64,000 bases of DNA from Proteromonas lacertae (Eukaryota > Sar > Bigyra > Opalinata > Proteromonadidae): assembly GCA_002245135.1 (NCBI GenBank), contig NGBS01000292.1, positions 62,001-126,000 on the forward strand, written 5' to 3'. Below the pieces are notes generated by a model. The model was not told where the DNA came from, did not search any database, and was given only the letters and a program-made list of their open reading frames with translations. The position numbers and the translations under genes are program-made. Positions 23,915 to 38,564 of this stretch are shown in pieces; the stretch's first letter is position 1; each line of letters opens with the position of its first letter.

Positions 23915-26900
23915 AATGATAATCAATAGTTGGCTGATTCAATAACTAAAGATATGACGAAAGAATTCAATGTTCAATTTGATAAAATATTAATCCTACT
24001 ACCATTTAGATACAAAAGAGAGAATGTAATGTTGGGTTTACCCATTCAAAAAATCATATTAAAATCAGTTCCAAGAAGGTCAAGAAGAAGTACTTCAAAC
24101 ATATTTGAGTCTGATATAATGGATAGTAGAATATTATATGATGATATTTCCATATCAATACAAAGTATAACAGGTTTTTTAGCTAATATAAATGATAATT
24201 ATGATGATATTAATTATATTAATAATGAAGGATTAAAAGTAATTGAAGACTTTGCACTGAATGGATGTTTTTCTTACTGTATTAGAAGAAGTAATCCATC
24301 TTTACCGGCTAGTATTTTAACAATTAATATCAAGCCAATAATGATTATAATGAACTCAAAAAATTTCAAAAATGTTGATTATTTCATTCATGGTTGTTAT
24401 TTAGTAGTTCAACAATTCACCGATTTTTTCGCCTTTGGTTCAACTCCATCTGTAGAAACTGATGTAGAAACACCAGCTATCTGTCTATTATGTCAAAAGA
24501 TGTTTGCTTCAATAGATGCTGTGAAAAGTCACTTGTGGAGAAGGCATAATGTTGATATTAAAGATACTGATACAATGAATTATTATAGTTCAACTAATAA
24601 ACTAAAAGTCCCTTTTGTTATATCGAAGAATTTTGATAGGATTTATGATGATTATAAAGAGTACTTACAGTGTTCAAAAGTGATTATAAATGGTACAGAA
24701 GACTTAGCTTATATTCAACAAGATGTGAAGATGAAGATAGATGTAAATGTACAAGAAGTTGGTTTTACACTGCAATCACATGTAAATAACACTGATGTCA
24801 TTGAATTTCATATTGGACCAATACAAATTACTGGAAATCAACGTACTTTTGATTCAACATTTGAAATTGCTGTAAAGAATATGATATTGATAGATAAATA
24901 TAGAATGAAACTATTGAATTCAAAAACACCTATATATATGATTGATCCACAATATAAAGCATCTACTTACTGGCTATTGTCATTATGTTTAACCACTGTA
25001 CAATTTGGTTCTGATTTATATGAAAGTACAAAGGCTGATATATCAGGAGTATTAAGAATGGAAACTATTCAGTTAAATATACATCGTGATACTATCACTA
25101 TATTGTTACAAACTATCACTCCATTATTTTCAATGAAGGATTTATATAGAAGTAATTTGAATGATTTTGATGGGAATAAATCTAATGATAATGATAATAT
25201 CTCATTATTTCCATTCATTCCATTCTTAGGTAATAAAATTGGAATATATGATAATCCTTATAGACAAAAATTGAATATTAACTTAGTTTGGAATGGTTTA
25301 GAAGTATTTTTAAAAGATGAAAATCATCACACTGTAGTTGATTTAACATTAAGTGAATTTGTATTTGCTATATTACAACTTCCACTTGGATTACAGATAA
25401 ATGGATTTATTCAATCTGCTGTGATAAATTCTAAATCTTTAAATGGAAGAACACCACTTTTAACCTCTAAAATCACTAAAGAGTCTTTATTAACATTTGA
25501 TATTAGTTTTAATCAATTGATATATCATCCTGATTTTCACAATCAAGTATGTAATCTCAAAATGAATTGTGCTGGTTTTAATATAATCGTATCTCCTCAA
25601 CCATTCATTGATATATTTGATTTCTTTATGTATCCTCCATTAATTGATGTTTTATTCGTTAAAAGTTCATCTTCAATCAGTTTAGATGAAGTTACAAGTC
25701 CACGATCTGTTACAAACTCAGTTACTATTCTTATACCAGATTATGATTTATCATTAATTTTACCAGGAATAGATATACAATTGAGGAATATAGTATTATT
25801 AATTCCATGCGATATTGATTCTCCAGAGAAGTTTACAATAGATATTCCATTAATCACAATGTCAAGATTATCATCTGATAATAAAATCAAGTTAAATATT
25901 GATAATTTCAATGTTGTTAGTACTTATATAATACCAAATGAAGCGAATAGACTAATGATTTCTACATCATCAGAGAATGACAATTTGGTGACTATTACAC
26001 AAGAATTATTACATAATGTATCTGTAGAATCATATATAACATTAGAGAAATACTTATATATTACAATCTCTATTTCACCATTGTCATTATACTTAAATCC
26101 AAACCAAATTGAATTATTTTACAATATAACTACATCTATGTTGCAATATATCCCACTCTTTGATAAAGATAATAATGGTAAAGATGAGATTGTTACTCAT
26201 GTTGAAGTACCTAGTGAATTACTTCCAGATATTGAAGATGACGATAATAACTATAACCAGCCGAATAAAGTGAATAACTTATTCTTATTTTCATTACCAT
26301 TGATATTATCTGTTAATATTGAACATATATCATTAGATTTAGTTGATTCATTGGTTAATTTGGTTGAAACTATGGAAAAGGATGAGGAATTTTTAAAGAA
26401 AGTTAAATTGTCTTTATGTATAAAGAATATTGATGTTAATATTAGTATTAATCCTCATTTATTAGTAACAACAACTGTACAATCATTTATGTTAAAGAAT
26501 TCAATATTTGATACAAAATTAGATGATAATAATCGATATATTATCAACACAATTACTGAGTCAAATCTTTTACCATTTTTCTCATTCACTTATTCAATGG
26601 ATTTGAAAGATAATACACCCATTGTTAATCTCTCTATTAGTGTACAAGATATTATAATCAATCCTACAGCTATTACTGTTGATTTAGTATCTTGTATATG
26701 TAATATTATAATCTCTGATGTGTTAAAGTTTTTGGATATTGATTTACCTTTGAGAAGAAATGGAAGTGATTTATCTTCACCAATGAGACCTCAATCAATG
26801 TCATTTAATAATACAAATAGTGGAAATAACAGTGGAAATAATAGTACAATCCAGTCTACAAATACTCCATCAAATAGAATAATCCATAGAAAGTTAAGAT

Positions 26901-29900
26901 CGATTGATAGTCTTGGTTCAATATCTACAAATAGTTCATTTATAATTAATACTCAATATATAACATCAAGTTATGTAATTACTACTCAACCAATATCAAA
27001 TAATCTTATTTTAGATACTACAGCTTATAATATTAATGTTAAAGTCCATCATTTAACTCTAAGTATTGTTGATAATCCTATTTTACCAAACTCACCTACA
27101 TTAATATTCCAATTGAATTTAAATGGAAATATTAATTTGAATAATTCTAATATGGATATAGACTTGTTATTATCAAAGATATTAATATATTCATCTGATT
27201 CATTATTATCTATTAAACCTAATAAAGATAATACATTACTTTCTCCATGTGAAGTTAAAGCAAATATATCAACTAAACTACCTATGAATATTAATATAGA
27301 AGCAAAGAAAGATATAAATATTAGAATATCTAGTAATTATATTCAAATTATTAAAGATGCAATTAATAACCTTCAAATACCAATAATGATTATTAGAATC
27401 AAAGATCTTATATCAAAATTACCAAAATCACTATTACAACTACTAAATAACGCCAATAATAGTGATAATAACAATAATGGAAATCAATCAGCTAACAGTA
27501 ATAATAGCACTATCAATAGTTCACCTACAATGAAAGTAACTGAGATATTTACTGGTGAAACAATCAAGTTTGATATAAAAATACCATTAATCAGTTGTAA
27601 TATCGATTCTACCAATAATGGAACAGTAATGCCATGTTTAAACTGTCAATATCTATCAGATTGGAGTGAAAAAGGTTGATTCTGGTTTTACTACTGTTTC
27701 TTTAGGAGTTTCTGCTTCTTCTTATAATAAGAATGTTTCTGCATGGGAACCTGTATTTGATAAAGAGTTTTTCGTTACAAATATATACTTAGAACATAAA
27801 AAGACATATGATACATTGAATATAAAGATAAATAATGAAAAGAATATGGAACTTACTGTTACTACAGCATTAGTGAAGATATTATTAGAATTGATTAAAG
27901 ATTATACAGCTGAAAGACAGTCAATGAACGTGAATATTCCTGTTTTAGAATTACAGAATTATTGTGCAGAAACAGTGAAGTTTGTGAGTGAAATAGACTC
28001 TTCATTATCATCCAATTTATCACTAAACACTAGTAAATCTGATGTTCAGTTATTATATTGTCATTATGTATTATATAGAGATTTTCATAACAACGTTATA
28101 CATTTGGTTTGGCTTGAGATATATAATAATAGAGATTTACATTTATATTTAACAATCGATAAACAGAATCTATTAAGTAATAAACAAATAGGTGAAATTA
28201 ATATAAATGAAAAAGATAATTCAATTGAAATAATACCATTATCATCATCATCATCATCATCATTATCACTAGAAAATAACAACAATAATAACAAATTAAT
28301 ATTCTATTCAATAACAATCGATGATTTTAGTAAGCTATCCACTATCTTAAGACAATTAGATTCTAATTCATTGAATTCATCAGTTATTTCAACTGATTCT
28401 GCTAATTCCAATACTTCATCCTCTACTCCCAAGAAATCACCAATGCAAAGACCTTCTATATTATCATCAATATTAGCAGCTTCAGAAGATAATAATAATA
28501 ATAATAATCCTGCCAAAGTAGCAACTACAATAAAGGAATTAAAACAATACCAATCTATTCTGTTAGGTAGATTATTCAATCCCGTAGAATCTAGAAATAT
28601 TCAGTTATACATAGGTAAATCATCATTTTCAGTTAATCCAAGTAGAATTGGTTTAACCGTTCATAATGTAATTATTAATAGTCAAGAACAACAAATCATA
28701 TCTGAGGTAAAGTCAACAACCAAAGGTAAAGCAATTGTATTAAGATCTACATTTGATATTCAAAATCTATTAACAATAAACTTGACAATTTCAGCATTTA
28801 CAAAGCAAAGACAAATATTATTAACTCAAGAACTAAAACCAAACGATATTATGTATATACCATTAAGTTGTATAAATGAAGATGGAAGTTATGTTGTGAT
28901 AAAATCAAATGAATTAGGAGAAGTCCATAGATCAATACAATATTATATGTATTTAATTCCTAAAGATAAAGCCAATTCAGATTATTCTTGTGAATTTTCT
29001 GAAGTTTTTGTGAAAGGAAGTGATAAGTTTTATACAAGAGGTACGTTGAGTCATAATATTGTAACGGATATATTCAATCCAAAGCAAACAATTGTTATTA
29101 ATTCACTAAAATTAAGTCCATATATGATAATAGAAAATGCAATTCCTGAAGATATAAATGTTATTCTTAAAAACAAAGATTCATCATCTACTACAGATTC
29201 TATGGATTATTTCATACCAAAGAGTAAAAATCAAGTTGTTTATTCAGTTGCTGATTTATCAAAGAATAAATATTATATATCCATTCAATGTAATAGGTTT
29301 AGTGATAGTTATAGTGATACTTCCCCTCATTCAAAAATTATTCCTGGAAATATAAAAGGAAAAATGTCAGTAACAAGCAAAGATGGAAAATCGATTTATT
29401 TCTCATTTTCCAGTTATACATTACCTTCTGGTACTATTATTTTAACAGTTTATTTTGATTTATGGTTAATTAATCATAGTGGAATGACATTATGGTGTAG
29501 TAGTCAACAAACTGATAGTGAATTATATTCAATCAGTATGGTTTCTAAACCAACAAAGATATCATTACCTTCTAATGAGATTGAACCACAATATTTGATT
29601 GATAATTTTGAATATTTTGGTTTTCCAAATTCTTCTTCTACTTCATTATCTTCAAAATTGTATTTCTCCATTAATAAACCATTTGCTAAGTTATGGAGTA
29701 ATTGTTATAACACTAATTCCATATCAGTTCCTACAGAATTATCAATACAAACAACCTCTGGTAATAGAAGAGATTTAGTAATAACAAGTAAATTTGCACC
29801 ATCTAAATACTACAATACAAAAATCATTGAAATATCTTCAAAATATTATATTTGGAATTACAGTGATATTCCTATAGTTATAAGACAAGTTGATACTTTA

Positions 29901-32900
29901 GAATCAGTTGTATTGGATATTAATGAAAGCTGTCCATTTTATTGGTCAAATCCAAAAGGAAAATTGTTTTTACAATGTCATCCAAATGATGTTAATAATG
30001 AATGGTATTGGAGTGGCTCATTTGGGATTGATACAATGTTATATTCTGTAAGATTAGATAGTAAAAACACTGATATTTCTCCAATCTATATTGAATTAAC
30101 AAGTAAAATAATTGATGGTAAGAATATATTGATATTGAAGAATTCTACTAAAGATGATAGTACATATATGATAATTAATGATTGTATAAGTTATGAAGCA
30201 ATAGTTTATCAAAATAATACAACTGCTTATCATAAACTGAAGATTCCTCCAATGGAAAGAGAAGGTTTTGTATTTTATTCAACTATTTTACCACATGAAA
30301 TTATGGTTATCTTAAAACCAATTGATACATTAAATCTATCAAAATCATCATCATTATCATCAACAATAACAACAACTACTACTACATTATCATCATCAAC
30401 AAGTGGTAGTATTAATACTTCAAATGATATGTTATATAATAAAGAAATAATACAATGTATATTATCATTTGATAAAAGAAATGATAAGAAAATCATTAAA
30501 AAGAACAATAAACAGTTTATAATAATGGTTGATGTAATTGAGCTACATAAAGCCATTCATATCACTTGTTCAGAATTATCAGTTTTACAACCATACAATA
30601 TACAAATGTCTAAAGTAATTTATGATAAAATGATTATTAAACGATTGAATGAATTGACTGATTATTATCGAACTTATTCTCGAAATATTAAAGTAAAGTG
30701 TGAATCTTTTAATAAAGAAAGACCATCTACACCTATCAATGAGAATAAATGTAAATTTACTGTAATAAAAGTGAATAATTTACTTGGAATTAATTCTTCT
30801 ATACTCTCTGGACCATATATTCTAGTTATATCTAATGGTAATAAAACTGTCAATTATTCAATTGGTTTAGAAAAAACCTTCTATTTTGTAGAAAAAGAGT
30901 TGAATATTGATGATACAGGCAGTTTAATTATTTCATTATTTTGTCATACTGTTTCATCAGAGAATGAATATTATAAAAAAGAGTTCAATATATCCAGAAT
31001 AGAGTGTAATAAAATAATAGAATGTGATACACTAATGGATCAAGTAAAGAAAACAATTTCTACAATTTCAACCAGTGATAATAGTAATGGAAATGTCATA
31101 CCAGATGTTACATTGAGTTTTTCATTTTTAAGAACAACTACAGTGAAACAAGGTCATGAACAATTAGAATTATATTATCAAAGACAGAATGTATCGTATC
31201 TACAGGAATTACAACATAAAATTCGTAGTGAAATTGATAGTTTAAAGCAATTACATATAGCTACAAAATCTGGTAATATAAATATGGTTCAAAGATTATC
31301 AACTAGAAGAAGTACAAGACTTTCTAATGGAAGTAATAGTGGAAGAAATAATGAAAGTGGAAATAGTAGTGGAAATACTTCCTTACAGATGTATCAACAG
31401 AATCAGCAATTGATGTTAAATCTCTCAATTAATAATGCATTATTTAGAAATAGTGAAGGTATAATATATGCATGTTTATTAGATGAATATGGTAATAGTT
31501 ACTTTACTAATTCGACTCCCATTAATAGTAATACAAATAATAATTATGGAAATATACTGAGAGGAGTTCATAGATTAAAAATCAATACTAATTGTGAAGG
31601 AATATTGATTAATAAAACTGATAAAACTGTCTATATATATGGAATAATATCAGAGTCTATTAAACAAGATTATCCATTATTAGTTCCAGGTACAACGATT
31701 ATAACAATAAATTCAAAGCCAACCAGTGAAATGACAGTAAATGAGATTTATGATTTATTTCACACTAATGGATTGGAGTTGTTTATTAATAATGATAATA
31801 TTTCATTATTCACATGTGAATGGAATGAGGTATTTACACTACCAGTTGATAGTTTTGACAATAATTTCACTTTAGTTTTATTCAAAGAATGTAATGGTGA
31901 TGGAACTCCAAGAGAAAGTACAATTAAAGATTCTAGTCATATTGAAAGTACAAAATCACCCATAGTTACTCCAAGATCACCATTACCTTCAGTTCCATCA
32001 TCATCATCTACAACAACACAACCAACAATGACATCCATACCAACTTCACCTACAACAACAATTAATACAACTACAAATCCAACATCTACAACAACTGGAA
32101 CAACATCTGTAGTGAATGAACCATATGTAATAACAGTAGAAGGATTGAATAAACCATTGAATATCAGTAATATAAACAAAAGGAATGTGAATGATATATT
32201 TGTTGGTGCTTGTGAAATTCATTTCGATATGAATCATGTAGTTGGTAAAGAAATAATCAATAATAACAATGAATATATAAATATTGAAGGAATCTACGAT
32301 ATGAAAGATCTGTCATTTAAAGATGAAGAAATAACGATAGATTTACAGTTAAACCATATTGGATTGACTTTAATCGATACAAAACCTCGTGAATTGTTAT
32401 ATTTATCAATATTCCATATATTCTCCTCATTTACTCTAACAACAGATAATAATTTAGTATTTGGTTTAAAGATAGAAAAGTATTTCATTCAAGATATGAC
32501 TTGTCCATTATCATCCTTAGCAACTCCAAATACAAACAACAACAACAACAACAGTAGCAATAATAATGGTAATAGTTTAATAGTAATACATGAATATCCT
32601 AAAACAAATGTTATTGATTTGAGTATGAGTGGAAGAGATGTTTTATCTATTGATTATATAAGATTGAGTATTCAAAAATTGATAATTGTTTTACCAACTC
32701 AAGTGTTGATTAATATGATATTATTTGGATTAGATTTAGTTGATTTTAAAAGTGATAATATTAGTGTTAATAGTAACAATAGTAATAACCTAATGAATTT
32801 ATTATTACCTTACAGTGGTAATATTCAAATATCCTCTCCTCAATCTAAAGGTATAATTGGAATAAAATCTATCACAATATCTCCAATAAAAATGAGTTTA

Positions 32901-34218
32901 ACAATAACCTCTGGTTCTCAGAATATTGAAGATGTATTAATGAAATTACAAAATAATGCAAAGATTGCTGGAAGTTTAAGAATGATGTTAGGAGTGTTGA
33001 GTATAGTAGATGATGCAAAAATCAATTTGAATGAATTGAATGGATATAATATCTTTGATACACCTGTATATATATATATATATATTATTATTACTATTAT
33101 TATTATTAATATAGAATAACATTGGATTTAAAATGTTACAGCATTACAAAAGTGAGTTATTTTTACAAATCACCAAGGTATTTGGTCAATTATCATTAAA
33201 TATCAGTGGAACAGTTGGATTAGCTGTAGCAGTAGGAAAAGCATTATTAAAGAAACGAATAGAATATAATTGTCATTTATGTCGATATTTCGATCATAGT
33301 GGAATAGTTCGATGTTATAGTGAAAGAGATGCAATAGGTGGAAATATAGGGAAAAGAATGAATATAAATGATGATAGTTATATGTGGTCTACTCGAGTTA
33401 ATAATGGAAATGAAATTTTGATCTTATTTACGAATGAAATAATAATAATCGATAATTATACGAAGAGTTTAAAAAGTCGAATTTCTTTAATTAATTTGAA
33501 TATAATAATCGAAGGAAATGATATAATAAAACTGAAAAAAGAAAAAGTAAAATTCATCAATGAAAGTTTCCAAAAATTCTTCATTTCTCTAATCAATGAA
33601 TTTTCTCAAAAGCCAATAGTTTCATTTGAAAACAAATGGTTAATGAGAAATTGGATAATCGAAAATAGTCCATTTGAATCATTTAATTCTAATTTAATAA
33701 CATCTGAGTTAGAACCACCACCACCATTATCATCAACAACAACAACATCAACATCATCTACATTGAATTCATCAAATCAAAATACTCAATTAATGAATAA
33801 TGATAATAATAATAATAAATCAATGTTATTAAATCTAGTATATGATGGAAATGAAATTCGAAAAGAAAAGAATCGAATGTTAGTAAAAGGAAATGAATAT
33901 ATGGTATATCGATTTAAAGTGACAGGTAAATATGAAAATAAGATGTGTAGCTGGATGGTGTATAAGAGATGGATGTCTTTAGTGAAATTTTCCAGTTCAA
34001 TATCAAAATATAATAAAAGTGTTGAATTATCTAACAAAATGTCAATGTCGAATTTTAAAAAGAATATTGGTTTTATGAAAAGAACTGATGATAAGATAGT
34101 GAATGAGAGAGTGAAACAGATATTATATATGACGAAGGTAATAAATGAGACTAGTAGTTTGAAATACTTGAGTGAAGTTTTAAATTTCTTCAAAGAGAAT
34201 TTAGATGATTCGAAATAA
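21601..34218 (+). CDS. VPS13-family bridge-like lipid transfer protein with C-terminal PX-like domain
   Basis: A giant gene, about 4,000 residues in roughly 11 exons. The N-terminus MLETVVTEIITRFFGDLIRD, EFNVPVVIKKGGIGRFHLQ and FKNIHLRIEDTT is the chorein-N motif, which opens the lipid groove at ER contact sites. HCKLWWRYALKSIVYNLISR matches the conserved W-W-YA block. Repeating beta groove units fill 22-28 kb. The VAB-like region shows FDLWLINHSGMTLWC, KYYIWNYSDIPIVIR and MIINDCISYEAIVYQ. The C-terminal exon begins QHYKSELFLQITKVFGQL (APT1/ATG_C-like) and ends in a PX-like domain (33892-34190, GNEYMVYRFKVTGKYENKMC, YKRWMSLVKF, VNERVKQILYM). A lone C2H2 finger is embedded at 24482-24546. The two longest exons join through a 34-nt intron (27626-27659). 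Neighbour VPS53 also serves endosome/Golgi traffic, probably by chance. Confidence 0.9.
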
Positions 34219-34337
34219 AATAAAATGTGATTATTGATATATTAATATATTTTAGTATTTAATGATGTTTTATTTAAAATATAATTGAAATGATAAAACA
34301 ATAAAATATTTTGAAACATTATCAAACAGGTTTGCAA

Positions 34338-37300
34338 ATGTTTTGCCTAAAATCTTTCATAGACGAAGTATTTTTATGTTCATTACCCTCTGATGTGGAA
34401 GTATTTTTGTAATTTTATACTTATAGATAAAAGAAAGAGTAGAAAAGAATGTTAGAGAAGTTGATTTAGTGATTGAAGATAATGGCAATGTTAAAAAATT
34501 GAAAATATTAGATATAGATAAAATAAAAGGAAAAAAGGTGTTGGAATTCTTAGAGAACAACTGTTTGTTGCTAGATTGTTCATTTAACATCTGTCCATCA
34601 GCAATCTCAATAATCGGGGATAATATGATTGCATTAGAAAGAATATATTATTCTAGAGATTTAGAAGAGATAATTCACACCAAATCTTTCTCAAGTGGTG
34701 ATATTTGTAATGTAATATGCTCAATATGTGATATTTTAATGATGTTTAGCGAATATGACATATTGATAGGTAATCTAAAGAGTAGTAATGTGATATATGA
34801 AGAAAATCGTGAAATAAAGATATGTGATTTATGTTTGAATGAATTGAGAAAAGAGAGTGATATGTGTGTGTATGATATCTGCTTCAAAAGCCCAGAAGAA
34901 TTGAATGGTTTGGAATGTAAAGAGAAAAGTGTGATTTGGTCAATTGGTTGTATTTTGTACGAAATAATTTATAAGAAATTACCATTCAATGAAGATAATA
35001 ACATGTTAAAAGCTATGAATAATATCATGAGATGTAAATACAATTTAGATGAAAAATGTGATGAGATGATGAAAGAGATGATAGAAAGAATGTTGAAAGT
35101 GAATAATGAAGATAGATTGAGTTTGAAAGAGTTGAAAAAGGAAATGATAAAAATGAGTGAGATTAAAATTGATAGAAATGGTTTTTTGATGATTGATAAA
35201 AGTAGAGTCAAATTACTAGTTTCATATGATATAGAAATCAGGAAATTCTCATTATTATGTCCATTTAAATATTATTTGTATTCTCCAATAAAATATGGTA
35301 TAATATTAATATCACTTCTTATATCATTTAGAATTAATTTATTACCTATTATATAAATACTCCCAAACAGCAAGTGAAGAAATACTATCAACAATCATAT
35401 CAACTAAATTATATAATGAATGTGATATTGTAATTGAATGTGAGACAGAAGATAGAAAAGACAAACATAAAGAGGATAAAAAAGTAATAATGATCGACAA
35501 AGATATATTCCAAATCCACCATTCATGTAAATTACTTAAAGAATGTTATTTAGATGAAATGATATTTAATATTAAAACTGATGAGTATGATAAAAAAAAT
35601 GTGGTAATAAGTCCAGAATGTTTTTGCCAATGTGAAGAAGGAATTGATTATTTGTTCAGAATATTGAAGTTAATAAACCCAATTAAACTTCAATTTAGTA
35701 TAATTCTAATAGCTTTAATATTTAGGAAAAGTTGAAGAGTTAAAGTATAATAAATTCCATCTTTCTTTTTCTTTTGTTGAATCTTTTGTCAAATCAATTC
35801 CATTCATGAGATTAAAATATGTAGATCTTAATTGTATTTATGATTATATATATGTATATTAATATAGATAATCCAATTGGTTCAAAAGCCTTCAAACTAC
35901 TACTTCCATATTTACATATACTAATAGGCAACTATAATGGATTGAATTTGGATTTTATGAGATTAGATGATGAATCAATAGTATTATTATCAAAAGAATT
36001 ATATAAATATCCAAATCTTGAAATAATAATTATTACACGTAACAAAAATATCCATTCAAATGGATTGAAGGCTTTATTCACCAAATTTCCTATATCAAAA
36101 GTCGGTATTTAATTTTAATGGAAATAAAGAATTATTGATTGATGAAGACATTCCAGAGATAATTAAATATATACATCTTAAGAATGAATTAATTTTAAGC
36201 GGTTTAGATGTTGATGATGAATTTTGCAAATCATTCATATCTTTAAGATCAAACGAATTAGGAGATATAAAAATGTTAGATTTGAGTAGTATATATTGAT
36301 ATTTTTCTATAATTTAGATAATAAACTAACATATAAAAGTGTAGAAATGTTGATTAACAACTTATCTTCATTTTCAAACCTTGATTCTCTTCAATTAAAT
36401 GGAAATGCAATAGGAGATGAAGGAATGAAATTATTATCTCCATATTTACATTTAAGAGAAGAAAATAAACATTGGCTGTTTATAAAATCTATAAATTTAT
36501 CAAGTATAATAATATTATATAAAATATTATAGAAATGGCTTTGTCTTCAGTTGGAGTGAAATATTTGGTAGATGGTTTCAAGAAAAATAATAAAAAGGGT
36601 TATAAACTTGATATAAGCTATAATAATATTGACTCAAACGGAATAGAGTGTATAATGAATTGTGTAAAAGAAAATGATAATATTAAAACTTTAATCATTC
36701 ATAGTATATTTAGATATTTAATATTTGTTAAATAGATAATCCGATAGGAAATATTGGATTTAAATTATTGTTGAACAATTTAGGTGTGCTAATAAATTAT
36801 GGTAAAATGAATTTGAGTAATACATCAATAGATGATGAAAGTGTAATATTATTGTCAAATAAAATAAGTTCAATAAAAGAATGTAAATTAATAAATCTAA
36901 GAGGAAACAATATAAGAATGAATGGGTTAAAATCAATATGTTCAAAATCATGTCAAAATGATAAATATCCATTCATAGAAGTGAATTGTATGTCATGTAC
37001 AAATGAAGAAATAGAATATTATTTGAATTATTGTATTAAAAAGATGAGAGAAAAATATAAAAGAAAATATGATTTTTCAAGTATTAACTCGAACTATATT
37101 ATGAATTAGATATGAATTTGAACAATTCTCACATTCCATTGATAAAACAGATTAATTATGAATATCTTGATCTATCTAATAATAGAATTACATCTAAAGG
37201 ATTAAAAGAATTGACAAATAGATTTAAAAAAGAATCAGAATATATTTCAATTAATATATTAATATATAATAATCCAATTGGAAATGAAGGTATAGAGATT

Positions 37301-37682
37301 ATATGTAAATACTTTGATAAATTTGATGTTTGTAATTCATTTAATCTATCAAGTATCTATATTAGTTTATAAAATGAATAGATATTGGAATGAGTGAAAA
37401 AGGATTGAAAATATTATTGAAAGAATAAAAGATTTAAACTATTTAAATAAAATAAATCTATCAGGAAATGCATTAGATGAAAGAAGAATTGAGATTAATG
37501 AAAGAAAATAAATCAAAGTTAGAAAATATTGAAGAATTATCAATAACAGTGAAAGAGAATATGATAAATCAGAATTAAAATCATTTCTAGAAACATTTTC
37601 ATTTTTTAATGAAATAAAAATAGATGGAATTTCAAAAGAAGAAAAGAAAGACTTATTAAAAGCTTTTGAAAATATTGAGTGA
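34338..37682 (+). pseudogene. Pseudokinase-LRR family copy C, frameshifted
   Basis: This is the closest relative of copies A and B but on the plus strand. Exon 1 (34338-34400, MFCLKSFIDEVFLCSLPSDV) joins after a 26-nt intron to the pseudokinase domain: IGNLKSSNVIYE in place of HRDLK, CDLCLN in place of DFG, SPEELNG, WSIGCILYEI. Cys-rich connector exons (CFCQCEEGIDYLFRILKL) and LRR exons (LLLPYLHILIGNYNGLNL, LDISYNNIDSNGIE, YLDLSNNRITSKGLK) follow in the same order as copy B. It lacks the N-terminal active kinase. Relative to copy B there are single-base frameshifts near 36108, 37426, 37482 and 37558; the last three fall in the final 260 bp. All splice sites still look good. It is therefore a young pseudogene, or a gene truncated in the LRR region. 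Confidence 0.7.
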
Positions 37683-37838
37683 TTAATATCATATATTATA
37701 CTATTTCAATTTTATAAACGTGTTTTTTTGTTGAAAAATATAGTAATTATCCACGTTTTTTTGGTTTCTATAGAAGTATAATTCTATTAATGTTTCTTTA
37801 TGTTAATATGAGTTATTTTATATTTTAAAGATTCAAAC

Positions 37839-38564
37839 ATGTTTGATTTTAAAAATATATTCGTTTCATTTCATCAAAATTACATTTTTGTTATTATGGA
37901 TATTACCTTTGGAATATTTTTGTATACTATTTTCTAATTACATTTGTTAGCATAATATCTACTATTGTAAGCATTTATTTATCAATGCATGCTTTAAATA
38001 TCACCTCTCCTTCTGAAAAAGAAGAAAAGCTGAATAGACTATTGAAATTGTGGTATATATTTATTTATTATTGAATTAATAGGGTAATTTTGAATTTTGA
38101 CATAATTATAATGAACAACTTTGGTTGGTTGTTGTTCTTCGTTCCATTCTTGTCATTCATAAAAATCGCAATATATTCAGCTCTAATCTTTATTCCAGAC
38201 CAACCAGTATATATAAATTTCTATTTATGTTGTTAATTAATAGGCTGTTGACTATATATATGAAAACTTTGTAGTTCGTATAGTTAACCTTTTAGAATAC
38301 TATACATTTGATAAGGCAAAGAGTTTAATTGTCAAGTATTTTTATTAATAATGATAAATTTATTGTAGATTTATCATTGGAGCTTATGTTATGTTTGTAA
38401 ATTTATTTGCATCTACCTTAAAGTTCACAGAACAGACAAAAGCAATTGAAAGATTGAATAAGTTGAAAACCATTGTTTCTAACTCGTATTATTATTATGT
38501 TATTTATATATTATATAGAAAATATGGAACTGATGAAATGAGAGCTGAAAAGAAGAAGGAATAA
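37839..38564 (+). CDS. REEP/DP1/Yop1 (TB2/HVA22) family ER-shaping protein
   Basis: Five short exons from ATG 37839. The spliced protein has a first hydrophobic hairpin (FVIMDITFGIFF, STIVSIYLSMHAL). Then comes the family segment SPSEKEEKLNRLLKLWVILN, equivalent to the ESP-KEDD--WL-YWV block of REEP5/Yop1. A second hydrophobic pair follows (NNFGWLLFFVPFLSFIKIAI, FIPDQPAVDYIYENFVVRI), matching P-x-Y-IK and the Y-x-FV end of the TB2/DP1 domain. A short Lys/Glu-rich tail ends ...ELMKxxEKKKE-like at 38564. These proteins wedge into the cytosolic leaflet and bend ER tubules. The protein has about 190 residues, a usual length. Introns are 27-36 nt. Confidence 0.75.

Noticed and set aside
27626-27690. 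Apparent frameshift in the middle of VPS13
   Set aside because: A 34-nt intron GTAATG...ATCAG at 27626-27659 restores frame exactly (NNGT joined to IGVKKVDSG).
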